A stretch of 59,399 nucleotides of DNA from Nitrosomonas sp. (lineage in GTDB: Bacteria > Pseudomonadota > Gammaproteobacteria > Burkholderiales > Nitrosomonadaceae): positions 1 to 59,399 of the forward strand of contig JAJSDU010000015.1 of assembly GCA_028577615.1 (NCBI GenBank), written 5' to 3'. Made by a program: the position numbers and the translations under genes. The notes below the pieces were generated by a model that saw only the letters and a list, made by a program, of their open reading frames with translations, did not search any database and was not told the DNA's origin. The stretch's first letter is position 1, and every line of letters begins with the position of its first letter. Shown one piece after another: positions 1 to 8,055 of the stretch.

Positions 1-1
1 C

Positions 2-148
2 GACTATCTGAAAGAACACCCGAAAATGGCGCAGGAAATTGAAAAGAAAATCCGCGCGGCGGTTGGTCTGGTGGACACGGGAAGCAAGAACAGGAATCCT
101 GAAGGCAATACCGGCAAGAACGATACCGGCAGCCCGGAAAGCAAGTAA
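2..148 (+). CDS. recA: RecA recombinase, C-terminal end (partial)
   Basis: Only the last 48 codons are inside the window; the gene begins to the left. The reading frame ends in a helix of the form DYLKEHPKMAQEIEKKIR, which is the conserved end of the RecA C-terminal domain, followed by a polar Gly/Asn/Ser tail. RecA is the ATP-dependent strand-exchange protein of homologous recombination and the SOS co-protease. The immediate downstream neighbour is recX, its usual partner, which supports the call. The tail is rich in Lys, Asn and Gly rather than the very acidic tail of E. coli RecA, so the autoregulatory tail may act differently; that is inference. Confidence 0.9.
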   Translation, partial: DYLKEHPKMAQEIEKKIRAAVGLVDTGSKNRNPEGNTGKNDTGSPESK

Positions 149-160
149 TCGAGTCACGCA

Positions 161-619
161 ATGACGGCCGACAGTAAAACATCGCTGCAAACCCGTGCGC
201 TGCGTTATCTGGCAAGACGCGAATATTCGCGACATGAGCTGGAACAGAAACTGGCAGCGCATGAAAACTCCCAGCAACAGGTATCCGACCTGCTGGATCA
301 ACTGGAACGGGACGGTTACTTATCCACCGAACGCTTTGCCGAACAGACGGCGCGGATACGTCGCAGCCGTCTCGGCAGCCAGCGCATTGTCCGCGAACTC
401 AAAGAAAAAGGCGTCGATGAACATGTCATTGCCGATATACTGCCCGGCCTTCAGGAAACCGATTTTGAAACGGCGTGGCGTATCTGGCAAAAAAAATTCG
501 GCGCGCCGCCTGCTGATCTGAAAGCGCGCGGCAAACAGATACGCTTTATGATGAGCAGAGGCTTTTCATCGGATACAATCAACACCATACTGTCGCAAGC
601 TGGCAAGGAAGATACATGA
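161..619 (+). CDS. recX: RecX regulatory protein
   Basis: A 152-residue protein of the RecX family, which binds RecA filaments and limits their growth and ATPase activity. The three-helix repeats are visible: an N-terminal segment with ALRYLARREYSRHELEQKL, a central segment with DGYLSTERFAEQ followed by a basic RRSRLGSQRIVRELKEKG, and a C-terminal helix pair. The length is normal for the family. It starts 12 bases after the recA stop, so the two are almost certainly cotranscribed. Its stop codon overlaps the ATG of the next gene (ATGA), which suggests translational coupling. Confidence 0.93.
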   Translation: MTADSKTSLQTRALRYLARREYSRHELEQKLAAHENSQQQVSDLLDQLERDGYLSTERFAEQTARIRRSRLGSQRIVRELKEKGVDEHVIADILPGLQETDFETAWRIWQKKFGAPPADLKARGKQIRFMMSRGFSSDTINTILSQAGKEDT

Positions 620-975
620 AAAACATTCGAACACTGATCATCGGCCTGCTGATGTTCTTTTCATTCACGCATGGCGGCTGCGCCGCCGGCGGTAACGTCA
701 TCACACCGATTCATGAAATCAATGCCGCAGCCGCCGCGTTTGACGGCAGGGAGGTCAATCTCAGAGGCATCACCAAAGAACCCACACGCATCCCGATGAT
801 CGATTTAAAAGCCTACTCGCTCGAAGACGAAAGCGGCAAAATCACCATTCTGACAGGCGCCGAGTTACCGCGCATGGGCATAGAAATCACCGTCCGGGTG
901 CGCATTGAAAATCTGGCGATCATCCAAGGCGAAGCCGTCGGTACCACCGTTATTGAATTACAACGATACGAATAA
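616..975 (+). CDS. small secreted protein of unknown function
   Basis: A 119-residue protein with an N-terminal signal sequence: basic start, a hydrophobic stretch at about residues 7-17, then HGGC at residues 19-22, which could be a lipobox or simply precede a signal-peptidase I site. The mature part is short and beta-rich (GREVNLRGIT, YSLEDESGKITI, ITVRVRIENLAI), which resembles small OB-fold periplasmic proteins; that is inference from pattern only. It overlaps recX by four bases and lies 12 bases before alaS, so it sits in a recA-recX-alaS transcription unit, though nothing suggests a role in recombination. Confidence 0.7.
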   Translation: MKNIRTLIIGLLMFFSFTHGGCAAGGNVITPIHEINAAAAAFDGREVNLRGITKEPTRIPMIDLKAYSLEDESGKITILTGAELPRMGIEITVRVRIENLAIIQGEAVGTTVIELQRYE

Positions 976-987
976 ACCATTACAAAC

Positions 988-3582
988 ATGAAAAGCAGCG
1001 AAATCAGACAAAAGTTTCTCGAATTTTTTGAATCCCACGGCCACACCCGCGTTCCGTCCAGTTCACTGGTGCCGGGAAACGATCCGACGCTGTTGTTCAC
1101 CAACGCGGGGATGGTGCAGTTCAAGGATGTGTTTCTCGGCCAGGATCAGCGCAGCTATGTGCGCGCAGCCAGCTCGCAGCGTTGCGTGCGCGCCGGCGGC
1201 AAGCACAACGATCTGGAAAATGTCGGCTACACGGCGCGGCATCATACGTTTTTTGAAATGCTCGGCAATTTCAGCTTCGGCGATTATTTCAAGCGCAACG
1301 CCATCCAGTTTGCCTGGGAATTTCTGACGGTCACCCTCGGCATTCCCCAGGACAGGTTATGGGTCACCGTCTACGCCGAAGACGACGAAGCCGCCGACAT
1401 CTGGCTCAACGAAGTCGGCGTGAACCCGGCGCGTTTTGTCCGCATCGGCACGACGGACAATTTCTGGCAGATGGGCGATACCGGGCCATGCGGCCCCTGT
1501 TCCGAAATTTTTTACGATCATGGCCCCGATGTCGCGGGCGGACCACCCGGCTCCGCCGATGCGGATGGCGACCGCTACATCGAAATCTGGAACCTGGTGT
1601 TCATGCAGTATAACCGTGACGGCAGCGGCGAGCTGCATCCGCTGCCCAGGCCCTCGGTCGACACCGGCATGGGACTGGAACGGATTTCCGCCGTCATGCA
1701 GCAGGTGCACAGCAATTACGACATCGACCTGTTTCAGGATCTCATCAAAGCCGCCGCCCGCGAAACCGGCGCGCAGCATCTGGCGGACAACTCGCTCAAA
1801 GTCATCGCCGACCACATCCGCGCCTGCGCGTTTCTGATCACCGACGGCGTTATTCCGAGCAGCGAAGGCCGCGGCTATGTCTTGCGGCGCATTATCCGCC
1901 GCGCCATCCGCCACGGCTACCGTCTGGGACAGAAGGAACCGTTCTTTTGCCGGCTGGTGACCGATCTGAGCCGGGTTATGGGCACAGCCTACCCCGAACT
2001 GCCCGCAGCCCAGGATCGCGTTGCCAGCGTACTGCGGCAGGAAGAAGAACGCTTTGCCGAGACGCTGGAGCACGGCATGCAGGTGCTGGAAGGCGCGCTC
2101 GGCAGAAACGTCAAAGTCCTGGATGGCGAAACCGCGTTCCGTTTGTACGACACTTTCGGCTTCCCGCTCGACCTGACCGCCGACATCGCCCGCGAACGCG
2201 GCATCAGCGTCGACAATGACGGCTTTGAAAAAGCCATGGCCAGGCAGCGCGAACAGGCGCGCGCAGCCAACAAGTTCACCATGACCGAGGGACTGACCTA
2301 CCACGGCGACCACACGGTTTTTCATGGTTATGACGCGCTGCAACACGAAGGCAGAATCCTGGCGATCTACAAGGCAGGCACGCCCGTCGACTTCATCGAA
2401 GCCGGTGACGAAGCCGTCATCGTCCTCGATCACACGCCCTTCTACGCGGAATCCGGCGGCCAGGTCGGCGACAGCGGCGAACTCATGGCCGCCAACGGCA
2501 CGTTCGCCGTCACCGACACGCAGAAAATCCAGGCCGACGTGTTCGGCCATAAAGGTCTGCTGCGCAGCGGCCGCATGGTCGTCAAGGATCATGTGCAGGC
2601 CCGGGTCAACCCGGCCGCGCGCGCCAGCATCGCCAACAATCATTCCGCCACGCACCTGCTGCACGCTGCATTACGCAACGTGCTCGGCGCGCATGTCGCG
2701 CAGAAAGGTTCGCTGGTCGACGCCAATCGCCTGCGCTTCGACTTTTCGCACAACGCGCCGCTGACCACCGACGAAATCCGCGAAACCGAACGGCTGGTCA
2801 ACGAACAAATCCGCAATAACTGGCCGGTCAGCGCCAGCCATATGAAATACGACGAAGCCGTCAAGCAGGGCGCGATGGCGTTATTCGGCGAAAAATACGC
2901 CGATGTCGTGCGCGTCATCGGCATGGGCGACTTTTCCACCGAACTGTGCGGCGGCACGCATGTGGCGCAAATTGGCCAGATCGGTTTTTTCAAAATCACC
3001 GGCGAAACCGGTATTGCCGCAGGCATCCGCCGCGTTGAAGCGGTCACCGGCAAGGCGGCCGTCGACTATGTGCAGCAACGCGAAGCACAGCTGCAAACCA
3101 TCGCGCAAACCCTCAAAACCAGCCCGCAGGAAATCCATCAGAAAATCGCGCAGATCATTGACACGGTCAAACAGACCGAAAAGGAACTGGAGCAGCTCAA
3201 AGCCAAACTGGCCGGTTACCAGAGCGCGGGACTGGCCGATCAGGCCCGCGATATCAAAGGCGTCAAACTGCTCACCGCCCGTCTGGAAGGCGCCAATGCC
3301 AAATCGCTGCGCGAAACACTCGATCAGTTGAAAGACAAACTCAACACCTGCGTGATCGTGCTGGCCACCGCGGAAGCGTCTGACAAAGCCACGCTGATCG
3401 CCGGCGTCAGCGCCGATCTCACCAGCAAAATCAAAGCCGGCGAACTCGTCAACTTCGTCGCCCAGCAGATCGGCGGCAAAGGCGGCGGCCGGCCGGACAT
3501 GGCACAGGCGGGCGGCACGCAACCGGATCGACTGCCCGTAGCGCTGGACAGCGTGGCGGGGTGGGTGGAAGGAAAAATTTAA
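988..3582 (+). CDS. alaS: alanyl-tRNA synthetase
   Basis: An 864-residue class II synthetase that charges tRNA-Ala in the cytoplasm. The catalytic domain opens with the typical [20 protein letters not shown] and contains the class II signature regions ([36 protein letters not shown]). The editing domain has the zinc ligands HSATH at about residue 552 and CGGTH at about 653. A coiled-coil linker at about 690-740 leads to the C-terminal DHHA1-type domain with [15 protein letters not shown]. Length and domain order are normal. It is the last gene of the recA-recX group. Confidence 0.97.
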   Translation: MKSSEIRQKFLEFFESHGHTRVPSSSLVPGNDPTLLFTNAGMVQFKDVFLGQDQRSYVRAASSQRCVRAGGKHNDLENVGYTARHHTFFEMLGNFSFGDYFKRNAIQFAWEFLTVTLGIPQDRLWVTVYAEDDEAADIWLNEVGVNPARFVRIGTTDNFWQMGDTGPCGPCSEIFYDHGPDVAGGPPGSADADGDRYIEIWNLVFMQYNRDGSGELHPLPRPSVDTGMGLERISAVMQQVHSNYDIDLFQDLIKAAARETGAQHLADNSLKVIADHIRACAFLITDGVIPSSEGRGYVLRRIIRRAIRHGYRLGQKEPFFCRLVTDLSRVMGTAYPELPAAQDRVASVLRQEEERFAETLEHGMQVLEGALGRNVKVLDGETAFRLYDTFGFPLDLTADIARERGISVDNDGFEKAMARQREQARAANKFTMTEGLTYHGDHTVFHGYDALQHEGRILAIYKAGTPVDFIEAGDEAVIVLDHTPFYAESGGQVGDSGELMAANGTFAVTDTQKIQADVFGHKGLLRSGRMVVKDHVQARVNPAARASIANNHSATHLLHAALRNVLGAHVAQKGSLVDANRLRFDFSHNAPLTTDEIRETERLVNEQIRNNWPVSASHMKYDEAVKQGAMALFGEKYADVVRVIGMGDFSTELCGGTHVAQIGQIGFFKITGETGIAAGIRRVEAVTGKAAVDYVQQREAQLQTIAQTLKTSPQEIHQKIAQIIDTVKQTEKELEQLKAKLAGYQSAGLADQARDIKGVKLLTARLEGANAKSLRETLDQLKDKLNTCVIVLATAEASDKATLIAGVSADLTSKIKAGELVNFVAQQIGGKGGGRPDMAQAGGTQPDRLPVALDSVAGWVEGKI

Positions 3583-3668
3583 GTTTCATAGTAACAATTA
3601 AATGCCTCAACCGCCCAATTAACCTGTAACGAAAGCATTACATTATTCCTTCAAAAGGAAATCTGACC

Positions 3669-3887
3669 ATGAAAGCAGAATTTACAGCCATTATCGAGGC
3701 CGCGCCCGAAGGTGGTTACTGGGCTGTCTGCCCCGAGGTTCCCGGCGCCAACGGTCAAGGTGAAACGGTTGATGAAGCGAAAAACAACCTGAAAGAAGCC
3801 ATTGAACTGATTCTGGAAGACCGCAGAGAGGACATGATGCGTGGGTTATCTGCCGATGCAATCCGGGAAAAGATTTTCATCGAATGA
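3669..3887 (+). CDS. hicB: HicB-family antitoxin
   Basis: A 72-residue HicB-type protein. The degraded RNase H-like fold is recognisable from the run FTAIIEAAPEGGYWAVCPEVPG and GQGETVDEAKNNLKEAIEL, the family hallmark. HicB binds and neutralises HicA and represses the operon. A separate C-terminal DNA-binding domain is not evident; the protein ends soon after the core, so operator binding would need a short helix. An AAGGAA ribosome-binding site lies about ten bases before the ATG. The stop overlaps the start of hicA. The antitoxin-first order is one of the two known arrangements for hic loci. Confidence 0.85.
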   Translation: MKAEFTAIIEAAPEGGYWAVCPEVPGANGQGETVDEAKNNLKEAIELILEDRREDMMRGLSADAIREKIFIE

Positions 3888-4063
3888 AGCGCAGCGACCT
3901 TGAACGGCGGCTTCGCATCGCTGGCTGTTATCTTAAACGTCAAGGCGGCAGTCATTCCATCTGGATCAATCCAAAAAATGGCATTACGGAAGCCATCCCC
4001 AGACACAACGAAATAAAAGAACCGCTGGCAAAGAAGATTCTGAAAAGACTGGATGCCGAATAA
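3884..4063 (+). CDS. hicA: HicA-family mRNA interferase toxin
   Basis: A 59-residue toxin of the HicA family, which cleaves mRNA independently of ribosome sequence context. The dsRBD-like core is visible: LERRLRIAGCYLKRQGGSHSIW with the catalytic histidine in GGSH (residue 24), and the C-terminal PRHNEIKEPLAKKILK. The ATG overlaps the hicB stop (ATGA), giving strict coupling of toxin to antitoxin synthesis. All expected core elements are present, so the pair looks functional from sequence. Confidence 0.85.
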   Translation: MKRSDLERRLRIAGCYLKRQGGSHSIWINPKNGITEAIPRHNEIKEPLAKKILKRLDAE

Positions 4064-4078
4064 TCACCAGGCGCACCG

Positions 4079-4540
4079 ATGAAATTTGAACGACTGATCA
4101 CCATTATCACCAATCTCGCCGTGGTATCGGGTATGGTGCTGGTGGTGTTTGAACTGCAACAGAACCGCGAGGCGATTCAGATCGCGCATCAGTTTTCTCT
4201 CGCGGGATTGATGAGCCAGACGCACCTGGCCGTTGCAACGGATCACGAACTGGCCGATCTGATCACCCGGGCGAAACGTAACGACACGCAGGATTTCAGC
4301 CCTGCGGACATCGAGCGCGTCAATCACTGGGCGCTGGCAATCCTCGAACCGCGAATCAGCTCGTACCATCTCAGAAGCAACGAATTCGTCGTCCTGGAAG
4401 ACTGGTGCAACCTCATGCGCGATTTCACCGACCTCTACCGGCACCCGTATTTCGGCGCTATCGTAAAATCAGACATCAGTTACGCGGACGCCATCGCGGC
4501 GGATATTGAGAAGCGGTGTGTTGGAAAAAATGACCAGTAA
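4079..4540 (+). CDS. membrane-anchored protein of unknown function
   Basis: A 153-residue protein with one membrane segment at about residues 8-26 (IITNLAVVSGMVLVVFEL) followed by a helix-rich cytoplasmic or periplasmic part. The motif FELQQNREAIQ directly after the membrane segment, then a run of amphipathic helices, occurs in small uncharacterised proteobacterial proteins, but I cannot name the family. It begins 15 bases after hicA, close enough for readthrough. It could be a passenger of the toxin-antitoxin locus; no catalytic motif is visible. Confidence 0.65.
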   Translation: MKFERLITIITNLAVVSGMVLVVFELQQNREAIQIAHQFSLAGLMSQTHLAVATDHELADLITRAKRNDTQDFSPADIERVNHWALAILEPRISSYHLRSNEFVVLEDWCNLMRDFTDLYRHPYFGAIVKSDISYADAIAADIEKRCVGKNDQ

Positions 4541-4579
4541 GTCGAATCAATACATTGTCATAAAAATTAAGGAGATAAC

Positions 4580-4642
4580 ATGTCATTTACGGTATTAGGT
4601 TTCGTTTTTGATACAAGCCACTGTGTCATTTCGGATGTGTAA
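4580..4642 (+). CDS. possible 20-residue ORF or remnant
   Basis: A tiny reading frame, MSFTVLGFVFDTSHCVISDV, is preceded by AAGGAG at 4569-4574, five bases before its ATG. The ribosome-binding site is stronger than that of the 314-residue gene downstream. It could be a leader peptide for that gene, or the truncated start of a lost gene whose ribosome-binding site survives. No family is recognised. Confidence 0.3.
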   Translation: MSFTVLGFVFDTSHCVISDV

Positions 4643-4695
4643 TTCCATTGTTTCAAATAGATACATGCAATACAAAATTTCAGGACATAGGATAA

Positions 4696-5640
4696 ATGCA
4701 AGAGGACGAAAAACCACGGTTCTGTAGCGACTATGGAATGTCGTTAGTAAATCCTGGCGTAGCTTGCACATCCCGATACTGTGAGGAGTGTGGGCAGGAA
4801 ATATTTTATGTTCGCCGATCAGAAAATGGTGGGATAAGAATTGAAAAGGGAGAAAATTTCCACCTTCCGAAAATAACAATGTCTCTAGATCCCAGTTATA
4901 AATCTTATTTCTTTCGCCCTGGTCTAGAAGCCTTTTTAAAACAACTTTTCCTCGAAAAGAAAATTGATCCAGAAGAAATTGTAGACAGATTCAAGGAGCA
5001 AGAGGCTGCAATTGATAATGAACTGAGTGGATTAGACTGCATTCAGCACTGTGACTTAGAAACAAATGAAGGAGTAGAAGAAGCGGCGAAGATACTGGAA
5101 GCTGAAGGTCTAATGACATATTGGTATAACTTAGCAAGATCAGCTTGCTTGAGGAAGTGCTATGAAGCAATTGAAAATGGCGAAATAATCAAAGCCGTTC
5201 ATAGCTGCCATTCAGCAAACATCTTCAAAGAATACTCATTATTAGAGGACGAACATCTAAAAGAAATACTATGGATTGGTTATGTCACATATTGCGACCT
5301 ATTTAAAAATCAAGATACAACAATGGAAGCCGCTAAAGAAATGCAGCTTATCAAGGCTCTTGGTCCAAAAATAAAATCGCTTGATAATCAATGGATTTAC
5401 TCATTGATTAGCGACGGCATGGATATTGGCAAACGAATAGGAGTTAGTGGGATTGCAGAGCAGGCACTTAAATCTCTTTTGGAACATGAACTCAGCGAAC
5501 GAAATAAGCGTGACGAAGCATTACTAAAGGAACGAGAACTTCAGGTGCAAGAAAAGAGCAATAAAATAAAGCTGTGGGGGTTTCTCTTCACTTTGGTTAA
5601 TGCAATGATCTTGGCTTGGTACAAGGATTGGCTTGGATAA
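4696..5640 (+). CDS. zinc-ribbon protein with C-terminal membrane anchor, unknown function
   Basis: A 314-residue protein. The N-terminus has Cys10, Cys24 and a CxxCG knuckle at about residues 29-33 (YCEECGQEI), consistent with a zinc ribbon. A helical middle part follows with several more cysteines. A charged coiled coil at about 265-290 (HELSERNKRDEALLKERELQ) leads into one terminal membrane segment (LWGFLFTLVNAMILAWY). The architecture suggests a tail-anchored cytoplasmic sensor or effector, but no function is recognised. The coding region is visibly richer in A and T than its neighbours and uses many AAA, GAA and ATA codons, a sign of horizontal acquisition. Confidence 0.75.
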   Translation: MQEDEKPRFCSDYGMSLVNPGVACTSRYCEECGQEIFYVRRSENGGIRIEKGENFHLPKITMSLDPSYKSYFFRPGLEAFLKQLFLEKKIDPEEIVDRFKEQEAAIDNELSGLDCIQHCDLETNEGVEEAAKILEAEGLMTYWYNLARSACLRKCYEAIENGEIIKAVHSCHSANIFKEYSLLEDEHLKEILWIGYVTYCDLFKNQDTTMEAAKEMQLIKALGPKIKSLDNQWIYSLISDGMDIGKRIGVSGIAEQALKSLLEHELSERNKRDEALLKERELQVQEKSNKIKLWGFLFTLVNAMILAWYKDWLG

Positions 5641-5921
5641 GGCGATAAACGCACATAACAATGGGCTTCACTGCAACAAAATGGGTACAAAACGATATGG
5701 GTACGAAGTCTTGCAATAACATATGACAGCAAAAGGCAAATAACACAATCCGCCAAATTCATGTAAAAGATTTTGTCTATTTTTATAAAATGTGACGGCG
5801 GGCGGCACCACGTTGACACCGCACATCGATGCAAGGCGGATAACACATCCGATTACGGAATACTGACAGGGCCTATGCTGGCTTTGTTAGCGCCTCATAA
5901 TACGTAACAGGGGGTATTATT
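5641..5921 (+). other. gene-free spacer between zinc-ribbon gene and ParDE-like pair
   Basis: A 281-base spacer without a convincing gene. Its right half, from about 5829, holds one copy of a degenerate repeat (GCAAGGCGGATAACACATCC then GATTACGGAATACTGAC) that has relatives near 6520 and 8665. A weak inverted match between TAACAATGG near 5657 and TTTGTTAGC near 5884 was considered as an attC site but is too far apart and too imperfect. Confidence 0.5.
5829..5882 (+). repeat. degenerate dispersed repeat, copy 1
   Basis: About 54 bases beginning ATGCAAGGCGGATAAC and continuing through CCGATTACGGAATACTGAC. It aligns with loss of detail to 6520-6572 and to the end of the methyltransferase gene region near 8662-8705. 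It looks like an eroded intergenic palindromic element of the GGCGGATAAC type common in proteobacteria. Confidence 0.4.
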
Positions 5922-6146
5922 ATGAAATTAAATCAAATTGAAGCCGAAGCGCTCAATTTATCTAAAGAAGAACGGGCCGAATTAGCTCAGAAGCTATTGC
6001 TAAGCCTCGACACACCATCCGAAGCGGAAATTGCGGAAGATTGGTTGATGGAAGCACAACGTCGCGCACAAGATCTGGACGAAGGTATTGTCCAACCCAT
6101 TTCGGCAGAGGAGGTCAGGCGAAAGGCTCAAGCGCTTTTGCGATGA
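5922..6146 (+). CDS. addiction-module antitoxin (ParD-like, small CHP02574-type family)
   Basis: A 74-residue helical, acidic protein. The opening LNLSKEERAELAQKLLLSLD and the central DWLMEAQRRAQDLDEGIVQPISAEEV match the putative addiction-module component family that partners RelE/ParE toxins. The GIVQPIS segment is the typical toxin-wrapping region. A ribosome-binding purine run lies upstream (AACAGGGGG, 5906-5914). Its stop overlaps the toxin start by four bases (ATGA), so the pair is translationally coupled. Confidence 0.85.
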   Translation: MKLNQIEAEALNLSKEERAELAQKLLLSLDTPSEAEIAEDWLMEAQRRAQDLDEGIVQPISAEEVRRKAQALLR

Positions 6147-6436
6147 ACTACGTATTTCACCCATCCGCCGAAGCCGAACATCTTGAATCTATTGCCTACT
6201 ACGAGTCGAAACGACCCGGGCTTGGCGCTTCTTATCTGGCGGAGTTTGAAAGAATGTTGATGCATGTATGCGAGTCGCCCCAACGATATCCGGTTGAAAT
6301 GAAACCTGATTTCCGGTGTGCCCGAATGCAGCGATTCCCATATGCGGTAATTTATCGATATGTGTCAGGCGCAATTCAAATCCTGGCAGTTGCGCATCAC
6401 CGTAGGCGCCCACAATATTGGCTTGGAAGGCTCTAA
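6143..6436 (+). CDS. RelE/ParE-family toxin
   Basis: A 97-residue protein with the RelE/ParE fold pattern: YVFHPSAEAEHLESIAYYESKRPGLGASYLAEFE, then a beta hairpin region and FPYAVIYRYVSGAIQILAVAHHRRRP at the C-terminus. That last element (AV-HHRRxPxYW) is the conserved end strand of plasmid-stabilisation ParE-like toxins. The start was chosen at 6143 because it overlaps the antitoxin stop; longer in-frame starts would lie inside the antitoxin gene. Whether it acts on gyrase or on mRNA cannot be read from the sequence. Confidence 0.85.
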   Translation: MNYVFHPSAEAEHLESIAYYESKRPGLGASYLAEFERMLMHVCESPQRYPVEMKPDFRCARMQRFPYAVIYRYVSGAIQILAVAHHRRRPQYWLGRL

Positions 6437-6519
6437 ACATACGCTAAGACAGTATCAGCCGTTGCGAGCGGCGATCAAATAAGGTACCAGGTCCTGCAAT
6501 AACACATCGCTCGCCATTA

Positions 6520-6572
6520 ATGCAAGACGAATAGCGCGCCCGCTTACGCAACGCTCATCGACCACCGCGGGC
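6520..6572 (+). repeat. degenerate dispersed repeat, copy 2
   Basis: Begins ATGCAAGACGAATAGCGCGC and continues CCGCTTACGCAACGCTCATCG, then ACCACCGCGGGC. It is the clearest partner of the element at 5829, sharing ATGCAAG-CG-ATA, the TTACG core and a closing GGGC/GGCC. The preceding GTCCTGCAATAACACAT (6495) also resembles GTCTTGCAATAACATAT at 5708, so the similarity extends to the left. Confidence 0.4.
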
Positions 6573-6670
6573 TTTTTGTTGCCGGTGATGATGAGACGTC
6601 AGGCAATATGAAGGTCAAACCGATGAAAAACCCGGATGCTATAGAATTTGTTTTTTGCGGAGAAAACACC

Positions 6671-6892
6671 ATGAAAACAGAAGATTTGTTGAGAGAAATT
6701 GAATCACTCTCCGTGGAAGAACGTGCGCGGGTAGCCGACGCTGTGCTCAAGAGCCTGAATCCACCGGGATCGGGAATCGACAAAAAGTGGGTGGAAGTGA
6801 TCAGGCGACGACTGGATGAGGTGCAATCGGGTACGGTCAAATCCATATCAGGAGATGAAGTCTTTGGAGAAATCTGGAAACGGTTCTCGTGA
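6671..6892 (+). CDS. solitary addiction-module antitoxin of the same family as the upstream antitoxin
   Basis: A 73-residue protein: EDLLREIESLSVEERARVADAVLKSLNPP, then KKWVEVIRRRLDEVQSGTVKSISGDEVF. It aligns along its whole length with the antitoxin at 5922-6146, including the L-S-EER-A, LKSL and G-V-SISG/PISAEEV positions. The start at 6671 was preferred over an in-frame upstream ATG at 6608 because it matches the family length and has GCGGAGAAA before it. No toxin gene follows: the next gene is a VOC protein after 78 bases. It may be a remnant, an anti-addiction copy, or a partner in trans. Confidence 0.75.
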   Translation: MKTEDLLREIESLSVEERARVADAVLKSLNPPGSGIDKKWVEVIRRRLDEVQSGTVKSISGDEVFGEIWKRFS

Positions 6893-6970
6893 TCGGGTAC
6901 TCATTTACGGGAATCAATGACTTCCCGGGAGCGGTGCCGGTTCTCATTTTAATTACGATGGAGGCGTAAC

Positions 6971-7456
6971 ATGACGAAGATCGCAAAGAACACGGTTTGC
7001 CTTTGGTACGAACGCGACGCCGAAGCGGCGGCGCAGTTCTACGCCAGGACTTTTCCCGATTCGTCCGTCGGCGCGATACACCGCGCACCGGGCGATTTTC
7101 CGTCAGGCAAGCAAGGTGACGTGTTGACGGTAGAGTTCACCGTGATGGGCATTCCCTGCCTGGGGCTCAATGGCGGCGCTGCTTTCAAGCAGACTGAAGC
7201 GTTCTCGTTCCAGGTTGCCACCGAGGATCAGGCCGAAACCGATCGTTACTGGAACGCGATCGTCGGCAATGGCGGCGAGGAGAGCGAATGCGGCTGGTGC
7301 AAAGACAAGTGGGGCGTCTCCTGGCAGATTACACCGATCGCGCTGACCAAAGCGTATACGAGTCCCGATCGCTCCGCCGCCAAGCGGGCTTTCGATGCAA
7401 TGATGACGATGAAAAAAATCGACATCGCCGCGATCAAGGCGGCGGTTCGTGGCTAG
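6971..7456 (+). CDS. VOC-fold protein, PhnB / 3-demethylubiquinone methyltransferase-like
   Basis: A 161-residue protein of the vicinal-oxygen-chelate superfamily, PhnB-like subgroup. Recognisable parts are NTVCLWYERDAEAAAQFYARTFPDS at the start, GIPCLGLNGGAAFKQTEAFSFQV in the middle and the CGWCKDKWGVSWQITP segment near residue 107-122. These proteins are often annotated as 3-demethylubiquinone-9 3-methyltransferase, but they have no methyltransferase fold and most have no proven activity. It has its own GGAGG-like site (GATGGAGGCG, 6958-6967). Such genes are common in accessory regions. Confidence 0.85.
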   Translation: MTKIAKNTVCLWYERDAEAAAQFYARTFPDSSVGAIHRAPGDFPSGKQGDVLTVEFTVMGIPCLGLNGGAAFKQTEAFSFQVATEDQAETDRYWNAIVGNGGEESECGWCKDKWGVSWQITPIALTKAYTSPDRSAAKRAFDAMMTMKKIDIAAIKAAVRG

Positions 7457-7585
7457 GCGTCTGCCGGACATAAGACCAGCAGGATGTTGAAAAACTATCT
7501 GTGTTGCCGCTGCGGCGTTAAAAGCAGGCGCAAAATGCGCATTTATCACCCATGATTTACTTTGACCCACCAAAGGAGAAATAGC

Positions 7586-7993
7586 ATGAAAAGCAATCCC
7601 GTTGTCTGGTTTGAAATTTATGTCGATAACATGGCGCGCGCCAAAGCGTTCTACGAAGCCACCCTCGAAGTCAAGCTGGAAATCATGCCTGCGCCAACCG
7701 AGGAAATGTGCAAGGAAGCGAATATGGAAATGTGGTGCTTTCCCATGGATAAAGATAGCGCCATGACCACGCCCGGTGCAAATGGAATGCTGGTAAAAAT
7801 GGATGGCTACAATCCGGGCAGCGGCGGTACATTGATCTATTTTGGCTGTGAAGACTGCGCGGCAGCGGCTGCCCGTGCCGCTGAACATGGTGGCAGTATT
7901 GTCGAGGAAAAAATGTCTATCGGTGAACATGGGTTTATTGCACTGGTGCATGATACCGAAGGCAACATGATTGGCCTGCACTCGATGCAATAA
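7586..7993 (+). CDS. VOC-family protein (glyoxalase/bleomycin-resistance fold)
   Basis: A 135-residue protein with one VOC unit pair: VWFEIYVDNMARAKAFYEATLEV at the start and AEHGGSIVEEKMSIGEHGFIALVHDTEGNMIGLHS at the end. The G-HG-IA---DTEGN-IGLHS ending is typical of uncharacterised small glyoxalase-like proteins with a probable metal site. The start at 7586 has AAAGGAG at 7572-7578, a well-spaced ribosome-binding site. It lies next to another VOC gene of a different subgroup, so this is co-residence and not a recent tandem duplication. Confidence 0.88.
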   Translation: MKSNPVVWFEIYVDNMARAKAFYEATLEVKLEIMPAPTEEMCKEANMEMWCFPMDKDSAMTTPGANGMLVKMDGYNPGSGGTLIYFGCEDCAAAAARAAEHGGSIVEEKMSIGEHGFIALVHDTEGNMIGLHSMQ

Positions 7994-8055
7994 ATCTTCT
8001 GCTCCATGCTCATGCCTGCATTCCTGTATTACGCGCAAGCAGGACGACGGTCGCT

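Noticed and set aside
1357-2664. Long minus-strand frame of 435 codons opposite alaS
   Set aside because: It is a shadow of the high-GC alaS coding frame; composition and lack of domain features do not support a gene.
5652-5893. attC-like integron recombination site between TAACAATGG and TTTGTTAGC
   Set aside because: The two arms are about 240 bases apart, match the core consensus poorly, and no integrase gene or further sites were seen.
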